From assembly GCA_963844865.1 (NCBI GenBank), contig CAWJPY010000025.1:1-14171 (forward strand): a stretch of 14,171 nucleotides of DNA. The letters are read 5' to 3'. The translations under genes and the position numbers were made by a program. The notes under the pieces are model-generated. The model saw only the letters and a program-made list of their open reading frames with translations. It made no database searches and was not told the origin of the DNA. Shown one piece after another: positions 1 to 7,520 of the stretch (the first letter of the stretch is position 1; each line of letters opens with the position of its first letter). This stretch comes from CAWJPY01 sp963844865 (lineage in GTDB: Bacteria > Acidobacteriota > Thermoanaerobaculia > Thermoanaerobaculales > Sulfomarinibacteraceae).

Positions 1-2
1 AT

Positions 3-173
3 CCTGCAGCCGCCCGCTCCTGGTCGCTCCTCGAGCAGGCGCAGTCGCCGAAGGGCGTCCACTTCGCCTCCTATGCACAAGACGGCGAGGTCACCACCGG
101 CACCTTCGCCACCAAGCCTCCGAGCGAAGACGAGCTCGCCCTCCGCCGCCGCCAAGCGGAGGGCAGCTGGTAA
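3..173 (+). CDS. C-terminal fragment of an unrecognised protein (5' end outside window)
   Basis: The third forward frame is open from the window edge to a TAA at 171-173 and gives 56 residues. The reading contains GVHFASYAQDGEVTTGTF and ends in EGSW. Most third codon positions are G or C, as in the certain genes of this window, and the reading is not a low-complexity Arg/Pro string like the alternative frames, so I take it as a real 3' end. I do not recognise the family. The tail is hydrophilic, with no membrane segment and no cysteine. The next gene starts 219 nt later with its own Shine-Dalgarno site, so no operon link is evident. Confidence 0.5.
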   Translation, partial: PAAARSWSLLEQAQSPKGVHFASYAQDGEVTTGTFATKPPSEDELALRRRQAEGSW

Positions 174-392
174 CGCTACTCGCAGCGTTTCTATATGAGC
201 CAATTGGGCCGACGCGGCGCCCATCTTCGAGAATCGTCGGAATCGTCTGACCAGGCACCGATGTGTCGTATCTGACGCCGGCTGCTCCGGTCAAATCGTC
301 GTATACTGCCTTCCTGTCACCAAAGAACCGAGCTAGGGACTCGTGCAACCACGTTTCCGAGGCCGAGGACGTGTTGCGAAGTGGAGGCCATC

Positions 393-1853
393 ATGAAGAC
401 CCTCGCGCGATCGAGTGTGGTGGGTGTCGTGTTGATCGTCTGCGCCCCGGCCGCGTTGGCGGGCGACCTGGTGGTCGACGGGCGGGTGTCGACCGGTGCC
501 GGCGTCGCATTCGCCGACGGGAGCCTCCAGGTATCGGCGGCTTATCCGCGTTGGTCTCAGATTGCCATCGTCGATGTGAACGGCCGGGGAGACTACACCG
601 ATCCCGCAACGGCGATGGCCGACCTGGCGAGCTGGTGCGGCTCGCCCAGCATCGCGAGCCCCTGCCTGCTCAAGATACTGCCCGGCCACTACGACCTCGG
701 CTCCAGCGCAATGGTCATGCAGCCGCACGTCGATATCGAGGGCTCCGGCCGCAACATCACCGTGATCGCCACCTCATCGCCGGCTGCGGCGGTGTACGGC
801 GCCAATGCGACGGAGCTCCGCTCGCTGACGGTCGTGAACAGCGGGGGCGGTGGCGAAACCTTCGGGATCGACCTGAACAACGTGGTCGAGCGACCACGTA
901 TCAGCGACGTCGACGTACTGGTGTTCGGCAGCAACTCTCACAACATCGGCATCCGCTGCGCCTATGGATCCGAGCTGGACCTCGAGAATGTGAGGGTCTG
1001 GGTCTCCGACGGCGACGTGGCGATGGGCATCATCTATGGGAACTCCAGCGGCGCGCTCCACCACGTGGAGGTGAATGTGGAGGCCTCCGGCAGCTCAGCG
1101 GCGCAGGGTATTGCCCTCTCGGATGCCCTCTCCTTCGCGATGACGGACAGCAGAATACACGTCACCGGAGGCGCCGCCACTATGGGCATCGGGGCCCTCA
1201 TGTCCAACAGTCGGTTCGACCGGGTCATGGTGGAGGTGGAGGCGGGGACCATTGGTACGGGCTTCAACAGCCAGCTAGCTTGTACCTCAGAACTCGCCGG
1301 TAGCTCGATCCGGGTTCGCGCCGGTACCACGGGAACCGGAGTCATCACCGACAACTTCACCACTTCGACCCTGACAGATGTTCGCATCGATGTCGCCGGC
1401 GGGTCGGTCGACAACGTGGGTGTGCGCGGGCAGGTCAACAGCGAGCAGCGACTCGAGCACACCAACATCGTTGCCATGGGCGGCGACTACGCCTACGGCG
1501 TCCTCAACGTGGACGGAACCGCGACCACTCTCATCGACGTGACCTCCAAGGCGAGCGGAGCTTCCACCTACAACTACGGTGTCTTCAACCAAGACGATGC
1601 CGCGATCACCGCTGCGAACCTCATCGCCGAGGCATCGGGCGGAGCCGGCAGCTACGGCGTCATGAACGGGAATGGCGGTGGTACTGTAATCATCGACCGG
1701 TCCACGATCGGCGGTGTGAACGCGAGCATCCGCAACGACAACAGCTCTGTGGATTTCGTCGTCGGCGGCAGCAAGCTCGACGGACCGGTAACCGCGAACC
1801 TGACCTGTTACGGGAACTACGACGCCACTTACGCCGCGGTGATCTGTCCCTGA
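393..1853 (+). CDS. Secreted right-handed parallel beta-helix (pectin-lyase-fold) protein
   Basis: The protein has 486 residues. I chose the ATG at 393 because GGAGG lies 5 nt upstream (383-387) and a clean signal peptide follows directly (MKTLARSSVV..., cleavage likely after ALA at residue 23); an in-frame GTG at 381 would include the ribosome site in the coding region. Residues 24-50 (GDLVVDGRVSTGAGVAFADG, then SLQVSA) resemble the 'F.DG..Q..A' stub found in phage tail fibres and related surface proteins. Residues about 58-125 hold the DVNGRGDYTDPATAMADL and PCLLKILPGHYDL segments typical of surface beta-helix proteins. The rest is a run of short repeats of about 20-25 residues rich in G, N, S and V, as in coiled beta-helix rungs. 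No pectinase catalytic signature is obvious, so an adhesive or structural role is more likely than lyase activity; the function is inferred from fold only. TATACT at 302-307 may be its -10 element. Confidence 0.82.
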   Translation: MKTLARSSVVGVVLIVCAPAALAGDLVVDGRVSTGAGVAFADGSLQVSAAYPRWSQIAIVDVNGRGDYTDPATAMADLASWCGSPSIASPCLLKILPGHYDLGSSAMVMQPHVDIEGSGRNITVIATSSPAAAVYGANATELRSLTVVNSGGGGETFGIDLNNVVERPRISDVDVLVFGSNSHNIGIRCAYGSELDLENVRVWVSDGDVAMGIIYGNSSGALHHVEVNVEASGSSAAQGIALSDALSFAMTDSRIHVTGGAATMGIGALMSNSRFDRVMVEVEAGTIGTGFNSQLACTSELAGSSIRVRAGTTGTGVITDNFTTSTLTDVRIDVAGGSVDNVGVRGQVNSEQRLEHTNIVAMGGDYAYGVLNVDGTATTLIDVTSKASGASTYNYGVFNQDDAAITAANLIAEASGGAGSYGVMNGNGGGTVIIDRSTIGGVNASIRNDNSSVDFVVGGSKLDGPVTANLTCYGNYDATYAAVICP

Positions 1854-2333
1854 GTGGCGGACCAGTGCCGGTATCATGCGCTCGCACGCTTTCGGTCGGG
1901 GCGTGAGCTGCCGTTGACCCAGCGCAGAGGACGGCCGCGACGACCGCTCCGCTCCTTCCTCGACGACGCGACCTTCAGTTCTTCGCTTCGCTCCCAGACG
2001 TCCCCAGAGACTGGGCGTGCCGAACCCGACGCCGAGGCACCTTGATCCCGCCGGCACCCCGCCAACGCAACAGTGCGATACTTGACACCGCACCGGCCGA
2101 TCCAGGATGAATCTAGAGGCGATACCTCATTAGGGTGCCACGTGCCGCATTGTGGCATTGCCTGGTTAGCCATCGGTGGCGCCCTTCTGGGTGGGTGCTC
2201 TGAGCTTGCCACCACGCTTGAAGTCCAGCGTGCAGGTGTGAGGACGGAACCGGGCAACACCGCTGCTACCCGGACGCGAGCCACGCGTGGCGCTGCTACG
2301 CTGTCATGCCGTGAGATCGCTGCGGAGGCTTTC
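1854..2333 (+). other. 480-nt intergenic region without a convincing gene
   Basis: I see no gene here. The frame of the downstream peptidase happens to stay open back to 2073, but the stretch lacks a ribosome site and reads as non-coding. Small structures present: a short hairpin CCCAG-AGA-CTGGG at 2003-2015, a perfect 12-bp palindrome GCCACGCGTGGC at 2280-2291, and two copies of CGCTGCTAC (2261-2269 and 2291-2299) on either side of that palindrome. TGCTACGCT at 2294-2302 could be an extended -10 element for the peptidase gene, about 31 nt before its ATG. TTGACA at 2082-2087 has no good partner. Confidence 0.5.
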
Positions 2334-5036
2334 ATGACGAGTACCCGTGCTATCGCCCTTCTCGCAACCGTGCTGGTGGGTGCGTCGCTGGTGGCGGCGG
2401 GTGAGCCGGCGTCGTCGAGGTGGACGGTCGACGACGTGGTGACGGCCGAGTCCGCGAGGGACTGGGCGATCTCGCCCGATGGCAGCATGGCGGTGTGGGT
2501 GAAGAGCACGGTGGAGAAGGTGGAGGGGGTCGAGAAGCGGGTTCAGCGGCTGTGGATGACGCGGCTTGGCGATGGCGAGTCGGTGCAGCTCACGAGGGGC
2601 TTCGACTCGGCATCGGCGCCGGCGTTCTCGCCGGATGGGAAGACGGTGGCGTTTCTGTTCACCCGCGAGGTGCCTGGGAAGAAGGAGGGGGACGAGGACG
2701 ACGGGAAGACGCAGCTCTGGGCGATCCCGGTTGAGGGCGGCGAGGCCTACCCGGTGTCTGAGCTCGAGCGGTCGGTGCAGGATTTCGGGTGGATCGATGA
2801 TGGCACGCTGGTGGCGGCGGTCCAGGAGGCGCCGTCGTGGTGGGAGCAGGAGCGCAAGCGGGGCAAGGACGACTCGGTGGTGGTGGACGACGCCCGGCAC
2901 GAGCCGCCGGTGCGGCTGTTCCGGCTCGCGCTCGACGGCGGCGAGGTGCGGCGCCTGACCCACAACGACGACTGGATCGACGGGCTCTGGGTGTCCCCGA
3001 ACGGGCGGCGCGCGCTGGTGCGATCCCAGCAAAGCCTCTCGTATGAGTACGACCAGAAGGTGCCGCCGCGGACGTTCCTGGTCGACCTCGGCACGGGCGA
3101 GGAGACCGAGATCCTCGCAGGCGGCGGCCTCATCCCGGGCCGGGTCGCCTGGGCCCCCGACTCGGGCTCGTTCTACTTCACCAGCGAGTACTCCCGCGAC
3201 CCGGTCTACCGCACGGCGACGATCACCGAGCTGTACCGCTTCGACGTCGCCGGCATGGCCGCGGCCAAGGTGGACCTGGGCTGGGAGCGGGGGCTCGGCG
3301 GCGACCTTGCAGCGACGGCCGACGGGGCGATCGTGCTGCTCGCCAATGGGGTGACGATGCAGCCCGCGCGCCTGGTGCGCACTGCGAGCGGTTGGCGGCG
3401 CGAGGACCTGGCCGGCGCCCACGCCGGGCACATCTTCTCCTGGGAGCTGTCCTCGGACGGCCGCACCCTGGTCTACGAGCACTCCACCGCCACCGAGCCG
3501 CCGCAGTGGTACGCGGCCCGCCTCGACGGCGCGCGGATCACCGGCGAGCGCCGGATCACCGACCTCAACCCCGGCTGGGCGGACAAGCCCACCGGCAAGG
3601 TCGAGGTGGTGCACTGGAAGGGCGCCCGGGACGAGGAGGTGGAGGGGCTGCTCCACTACCCCCTCGGCTGGCACGAGGGCGCGCGCGCCCCGCTGATCCT
3701 CTCCATCCACGGCGGGCCCACCGGCACCGACATGGACGAGTGGAGCCAGCGCTGGGCCGAGCCGCTGCTGCTGTGGCGGCAGAAGGGCGCGTTCGTCCTC
3801 CAGGTCAACTACCACGGCTCCGCCGGCTACGGCCTCGACTGGGTGGAGTCCATCGGCGGCGGCAGGTACTACGACCTCGAGATCCCGGACATCGAGAAGG
3901 GCGTGGATGCGGTCATCGCCCGCGGCCTGGCGGACCCGGACCGCCTCGCGACCTCGGGCTGGTCCAACGGCGGCATCCTGTCGGCCGCGCTCATCACCAC
4001 CGACCGCCGCTACAAGGCCGCCTCGATCGGGGCCGCCGACGTGGAGTGGTTCTCCGACTGGGGCAACGTCGACTTCGGCGCCTCGTTCGACAACTACTAC
4101 TTCGGCGGGCCGCCGTGGGAGATCCCCGAGGTGTACATGGCGAAGTCGCCCTTCTTCCGCCTCACCGAGGTGACGACCCCGACCATCGTCTACACCGGCA
4201 CCGCCGACCGCAACGTGCCGCCGAGCCAGTCGTGGTCCCTGTTCCGGGCGCTGCAGCAGATCGGCAAGGCCCCGGTGCGGCTGGTGCTGTTCCCCGGCGA
4301 GCCCCACGGCCCGCGGCAGATCGCCCACCAGCGCCGCAAGGTGGAGGAGGACGTGGCCTGGTTCGACCGCTATCTGTTCGGCGCGCCCGAGGCGGCGAAC
4401 GAGGCGGTGCGCAAGGGCTCGCTGTTGGCCGGGCTGCTCGCCCGCGGCAACGCCTCCAAGGTCGGGGCGGCGCTGGGCCGCGAGGAGGGCGGCGTGCTGG
4501 CGCCCGAGACGGTCGCCTTCGAGGGCCTCGAGGTGGGCCGCTTCGAGGTCACCCGCGCCCAGTACGCGGCCTTCGACCCCGAGCTCGAGGTCGCGCCCGG
4601 CGAGGAGAACCTGCCGGCTACGGGGATCACGTTCGAGCGCGCCCGGGCCTACGCCGCGTGGCTCGCCGTGCGCACCGGGCGTGCGTACAGGCTGCCCACC
4701 GCCGCGGAGGCCGAGAAGCTCGCGAAGGCTGCCGGCGATGACGGCAACACGCTCGACCGCTGGGCAGGCTACACCCCCAACCCGGACGACGCTGCCCGCC
4801 TCGCCGACACCCTCAAGCAGCTCGCGGGGACGCCGCTGCTGCTGCCGGTGGGCAGCCTCCCAGGAGACGGTGACGACCCGGTCTTCGACCTCGACGGCAA
4901 CGCCGCCGAGTGGGCCGTGGGCTCGGAAGGCGCCGGCTCAGCGATCGGCCCCAGCGCCGACCGCTCCACCGACCCGGCGAGCACCGCCCTCCCCTCCCCC
5001 GCCTACACCGGCCTCAGGGTCGTGATCGGCCCCTAG
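2334..5036 (+). CDS. Secreted S9-family (prolyl oligopeptidase/DPP-like) serine peptidase with C-terminal FGE/SUMF1-like module
   Basis: The protein has 900 residues and starts at an ATG with GGAGG 5 nt upstream (2324-2328), followed by a signal peptide (cleavage near residue 22). Residues about 30-430 form a TolB/DPP-type beta-propeller, with WD40-like SPDG repeats such as AISPDGSMAVW and AFSPDGKTVAF. Residues about 440-690 are the alpha/beta-hydrolase domain: SIHGGPTG oxyanion region, nucleophile Ser544 in GWSNGG, Asp625 in TADRNVPP and His658 in GEPHG, so the triad is complete. Residues about 720-898 resemble the FGE-sulfatase fold (VGRFEVTRAQYAAF, AYRLPTAAEAEKL, DLDGNAAEW, GLRVVIG), shorter than usual. 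I see no cysteine in this module, nor elsewhere in the protein, so the FGE oxidase chemistry is ruled out and a binding role is likely. Expected role: periplasmic or exported cleavage of short peptides. The last 617 nt recur at 13227-13851, and base composition shifts from G-rich to C-rich inside the gene. Confidence 0.9.
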   Translation: MTSTRAIALLATVLVGASLVAAGEPASSRWTVDDVVTAESARDWAISPDGSMAVWVKSTVEKVEGVEKRVQRLWMTRLGDGESVQLTRGFDSASAPAFSPDGKTVAFLFTREVPGKKEGDEDDGKTQLWAIPVEGGEAYPVSELERSVQDFGWIDDGTLVAAVQEAPSWWEQERKRGKDDSVVVDDARHEPPVRLFRLALDGGEVRRLTHNDDWIDGLWVSPNGRRALVRSQQSLSYEYDQKVPPRTFLVDLGTGEETEILAGGGLIPGRVAWAPDSGSFYFTSEYSRDPVYRTATITELYRFDVAGMAAAKVDLGWERGLGGDLAATADGAIVLLANGVTMQPARLVRTASGWRREDLAGAHAGHIFSWELSSDGRTLVYEHSTATEPPQWYAARLDGARITGERRITDLNPGWADKPTGKVEVVHWKGARDEEVEGLLHYPLGWHEGARAPLILSIHGGPTGTDMDEWSQRWAEPLLLWRQKGAFVLQVNYHGSAGYGLDWVESIGGGRYYDLEIPDIEKGVDAVIARGLADPDRLATSGWSNGGILSAALITTDRRYKAASIGAADVEWFSDWGNVDFGASFDNYYFGGPPWEIPEVYMAKSPFFRLTEVTTPTIVYTGTADRNVPPSQSWSLFRALQQIGKAPVRLVLFPGEPHGPRQIAHQRRKVEEDVAWFDRYLFGAPEAANEAVRKGSLLAGLLARGNASKVGAALGREEGGVLAPETVAFEGLEVGRFEVTRAQYAAFDPELEVAPGEENLPATGITFERARAYAAWLAVRTGRAYRLPTAAEAEKLAKAAGDDGNTLDRWAGYTPNPDDAARLADTLKQLAGTPLLLPVGSLPGDGDDPVFDLDGNAAEWAVGSEGAGSAIGPSADRSTDPASTALPSPAYTGLRVVIGP
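4420..5036 (+). repeat. Long direct repeat, copy 1 (intact; 3' end of the S9 peptidase gene)
   Basis: This stretch encodes the linker (LLAGLLARGNASKVGAALGR) and the whole FGE-like module including the TAG stop. It matches 13227-13851 on the same strand. By eye the first 260 or so bases differ at one silent position (4622); later differences are a few substitutions and five indels. Sequence identity begins inside the linker codon for Ser and ends at the stop codon, so the repeat unit is a protein module rather than a random segment. Confidence 0.93.
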
Positions 5037-5329
5037 CACGCCGCCCCGCACGGGATCCGAGTCGTTGCGCTCCACCCCCCCCTGCCAGACGCGACGGCAT
5101 CGCCGGGCGATCCGAGGGGAGCTCCCAGACCATCGCCAGCCGCGGTGGAAGCGCGGAGCCTGCCGGGATACACTAGCCCGGATGCGGGTCTTCAGATGGA
5201 ACCGACCGGCTCGATCGACCGTACGCTCGATTGTTGCACCTGTGCGGCGGGCGGCGGCGCGCCGTCCTCGCCGTTCCTGCTTGCCGAAACTCGCCTCTAC
5301 CTGCCACGGCCATCCGTAATGGCTGCCTG
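5037..5329 (+). other. 293-nt intergenic region with a hairpin around a -10-like element
   Basis: No gene is supported here. CCGGG at 5163-5167 pairs with CCCGG at 5177-5181, and the 9-nt loop holds TACACT (5169-5174), a plausible -10 box about 156 nt before the next ATG. No clear -35 is visible. The following frame is open from a TTG at 5231, but that stretch lacks a ribosome site and reads as Arg/Ala-rich non-coding translation. Confidence 0.35.
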
Positions 5330-7330
5330 ATGTCGAGGATCGATCTTTCGCGCGGCTGGCGACGACCGCTCCTGGGTGTGGTGGTCGTTGCCGCGGTTCT
5401 CGCGCCCGGGTCGGTGGGGGTGCTGCGGCGGTCCACTTCGGGGGCTGGGCTGGGCTCGTCCCAGCTCGAGGCGGCGAGCCCGCAGGCCGGACGCGGCCGT
5501 CTGGTCGTGCTCGGCCTGGACGCCCTGGACTGGAAGCTCGTGGACCAGCTCATGGCCCGCGGTTTGATGCCGAACCTCCGACACCTCGCGGATCGGGGTG
5601 CGCAGGCCGTGATCGACGTGCCTGCTCCCCTAATCTCGCCCGTAGTGTGGACCACCTATGCCACCGGCGTAGCCCCCGAGGTGCACGGCGTTCTCGACTT
5701 CCTAGAGGAGGATCCGCGCGACGGCTCGCTGCGGCCGGTCGGCAGCGCGTCCCGCAAGGTTCCAGCCATGTGGGAGATGGCCGCCGCCCTGGGCCGGCGG
5801 TCGGGGGTGATCGGGTGGTGGGCCACATTCCCCGCCCATGCACCTCCCGGCTGCGCCATCTACTCCGATCGCCTCACGGAGCAGCTCATCGGCCTCGAAG
5901 CGGACACCCCCGGCATCGCGGCGCCTGCGGACGCGGCGGCCACCGCGCGTGACCTGCTCGTCCGAGCGAGCGACATCACCGCCCAGATGCTGGCGCCGTA
6001 CCTCGAGGTCGAGCAGCAGGAGATGCGGGCCGCCCAGGCGGGAGAAGCCTCGTGGGATGATCCCGTGGGTGGTCTGGCCAAGCTGGTGGCGGCCACCATG
6101 ACGGTGGAGCGGTTGACCGATCATGAGCTCGAACGAGGGACCGATATCATCCTGTCGTATCTGGAGGGAACCGATACCGTCGGCCATCTGTTCGGAGCCT
6201 ACCGTCCGCCACCACTGGCCGGCGTTTCTCCGACCCTGGCCAGGCGCTTCGGCGGCGTCCCCGACCGCTACTACGCGCACGTCGACGCCTGGATCGGCAG
6301 GGTCGTCGCCAAGCTTGCCGACCGAGATACGGTCGTCATCCTGTCGGACCACGGGTTTACCTGGGGAAAGGATCGGCCGCCGGTGGCGTCCGGTGCCCAT
6401 ACGGCCACCGCGGTGTGGTGGCACCGTCCCGAGGGGGCGTTCCTGGCAGCAGGACCGGCGGTCCGCCACACCCCCTCTCGGCAGCGGATTGGCGTGCTGG
6501 ACGTGACGCCCATTCTGCTCGCCCTTGCCGGGCTGCCGCCCGGCCAGGGCATGCCCGGCTCCGTCCCGGACTGGTTGTGGTCGGTGGCGGGACGGGCGCA
6601 GGTCCAGCCGGAGGCGGTCGACTACGCCAGGCTGATTCCCGAGCGTCATAACGAAACCGTCGAGCTGCCGCCCCAGGCACGCGAGGAGGAGATGGCCAAG
6701 CTGCGCGCCCTCGGCTATGTCGCCGGCACGCCGCAAGAGGGGAAGCCAGAGGCCGACCGCGCGGAGGCGAGGCGCCTCAACAACCTCGGCTCGTCCCGCT
6801 ACTCCGCGGGGGACGTCGGGGCCGCAGAGGAAGCCTTCCGGGAAGCGATCGCCGCCGATGCTTCCTACGCCCCTGCCCACTACAACCTGTCGCTGCTCTA
6901 TCGGAAGCAGGGCCGCCTCGACCGGGCGGACCGCGAGTTCTGGGAGGCGGTCCAGACCGGGATCGCGGACCGCGAGATGGCGGTGGTCCGCCTCGCACTC
7001 GACTACCGCCAGCGCGGGGACACGGACCATGCATCTCAGGTCTTCCAGGAGGGGCGACGGCGGTTCCCTCGCAGCGCCGTCATCTGGTTGAACTCAGGCG
7101 TCTTCCTCGGCGAGAGAGAGCGCTATCGGGAGGCGGTCGAATGCCTGCGGAGGGCAGTGGACCTGGATGCCTCCAACCCCAAGGCGCACGCCAACCTCGC
7201 CGTCGCCCTGCTCGCGACAGGTGACCGTGACGGTGCCCGCAAGGCCCTCACCGCCGCGAGCCGGCTCGACCCGGCCGACGAGAACGTCCGGCAGGAGCTG
7301 GAGCGTCTCGGTGGACCGCCCCCCGAGTAG
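5330..7330 (+). CDS. Alkaline-phosphatase-superfamily (type I phosphodiesterase-like) enzyme fused to TPR repeats
   Basis: The protein has 666 residues from the ATG at 5330; the ribosome site is weak, but an N-terminal hydrophobic segment (residues about 12-28, PLLGVVVVAAVLAPGSVGVL) follows at once, so export or membrane anchoring is expected. Residues about 57-430 are an alkaline-phosphatase-fold hydrolase with the full metal set: Asp64 (VLGLDALDW), a Thr nucleophile at 108 or 109 (VVWTTYATG), Asp282 and His286 (EGTDTVGH), Asp340-His341 (SDHGF) and His357 (SGAHTA). This pattern fits two-metal phosphodiesterases, phosphonate hydrolases and phosphotransferases; the substrate is not readable. 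Residues about 479-660 hold five TPRs (for example NLGSSRYSAGDVGAAEEAF and NLAVALLATGDRDGA), a protein-protein docking surface. Similar hydrolase-TPR fusions recur in Acidobacteriota, from memory. It probably acts outside the cytoplasmic membrane on a phosphate- or phosphonate-bearing lipid, glycan or nucleotide. Confidence 0.85.
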   Translation: MSRIDLSRGWRRPLLGVVVVAAVLAPGSVGVLRRSTSGAGLGSSQLEAASPQAGRGRLVVLGLDALDWKLVDQLMARGLMPNLRHLADRGAQAVIDVPAPLISPVVWTTYATGVAPEVHGVLDFLEEDPRDGSLRPVGSASRKVPAMWEMAAALGRRSGVIGWWATFPAHAPPGCAIYSDRLTEQLIGLEADTPGIAAPADAAATARDLLVRASDITAQMLAPYLEVEQQEMRAAQAGEASWDDPVGGLAKLVAATMTVERLTDHELERGTDIILSYLEGTDTVGHLFGAYRPPPLAGVSPTLARRFGGVPDRYYAHVDAWIGRVVAKLADRDTVVILSDHGFTWGKDRPPVASGAHTATAVWWHRPEGAFLAAGPAVRHTPSRQRIGVLDVTPILLALAGLPPGQGMPGSVPDWLWSVAGRAQVQPEAVDYARLIPERHNETVELPPQAREEEMAKLRALGYVAGTPQEGKPEADRAEARRLNNLGSSRYSAGDVGAAEEAFREAIAADASYAPAHYNLSLLYRKQGRLDRADREFWEAVQTGIADREMAVVRLALDYRQRGDTDHASQVFQEGRRRFPRSAVIWLNSGVFLGERERYREAVECLRRAVDLDASNPKAHANLAVALLATGDRDGARKALTAASRLDPADENVRQELERLGGPPPE

Positions 7331-7402
7331 GGCAACCCGCCCGGCGACGATGGGGACCAGGCGCTCACCTGGCGAACGCGGCAGCCACGACCGATAGCCG
7401 GC

Positions 7403-7421
7403 AGGGGCTCCCGGCGCCCCT
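7403..7421 (+). other. GC-rich hairpin in the gap between hydrolase-TPR and lipoprotein genes
   Basis: AGGGGC (7403-7408) pairs with GCCCCT (7416-7421) around a 7-nt loop, 72 nt after the stop of the hydrolase gene. There is no T-run after it, so it is not a classical intrinsic terminator, though it may act as a 3' end structure. A smaller CCAGG/CCTGG hairpin lies at 7357-7372. TAAACT at 7441-7446 follows and may be the -10 box of the lipoprotein gene. Confidence 0.3.
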
Positions 7422-7520
7422 CCAAACCGGCGCGCGGTGGTAAACTCACGGAGTCTCGAACCGGCCGCCAACCGCGTGTCCCGTGAGCACGCTGTTCGAG
7501 CCATCCAGGGAGGAAACGCG

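Noticed and set aside
2082..2087. TTGACA as -35 of a promoter for the S9 gene
   Set aside because: At 16-19 bp downstream there is only ATGAAT or GGATGA, poor matches to a -10, and it would leave a leader of over 200 nt.
2073..2333. N-terminal extension of the S9 peptidase by up to 87 residues, with a lipobox-like LGGC
   Set aside because: It lacks a ribosome site, whereas the ATG at 2334 has GGAGG at 5-nt spacing and a complete signal peptide. The open frame is ordinary in high-GC DNA.
2304..4328. 674-codon open frame antisense to the S9 gene
   Set aside because: The translation is dominated by Arg, Pro, His and Leu without any domain, as expected for the complement of a high-GC gene; the sense strand encodes a clear peptidase.
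5702..7030. 442-codon antisense frame over the hydrolase-TPR gene
   Set aside because: It has no recognisable domain or ribosome site and lies fully inside a gene with intact catalytic residues.
7357..7372. CCAGG/CCTGG hairpin as a terminator of the hydrolase-TPR gene
   Set aside because: The stem is only 5 bp, with no T-run.
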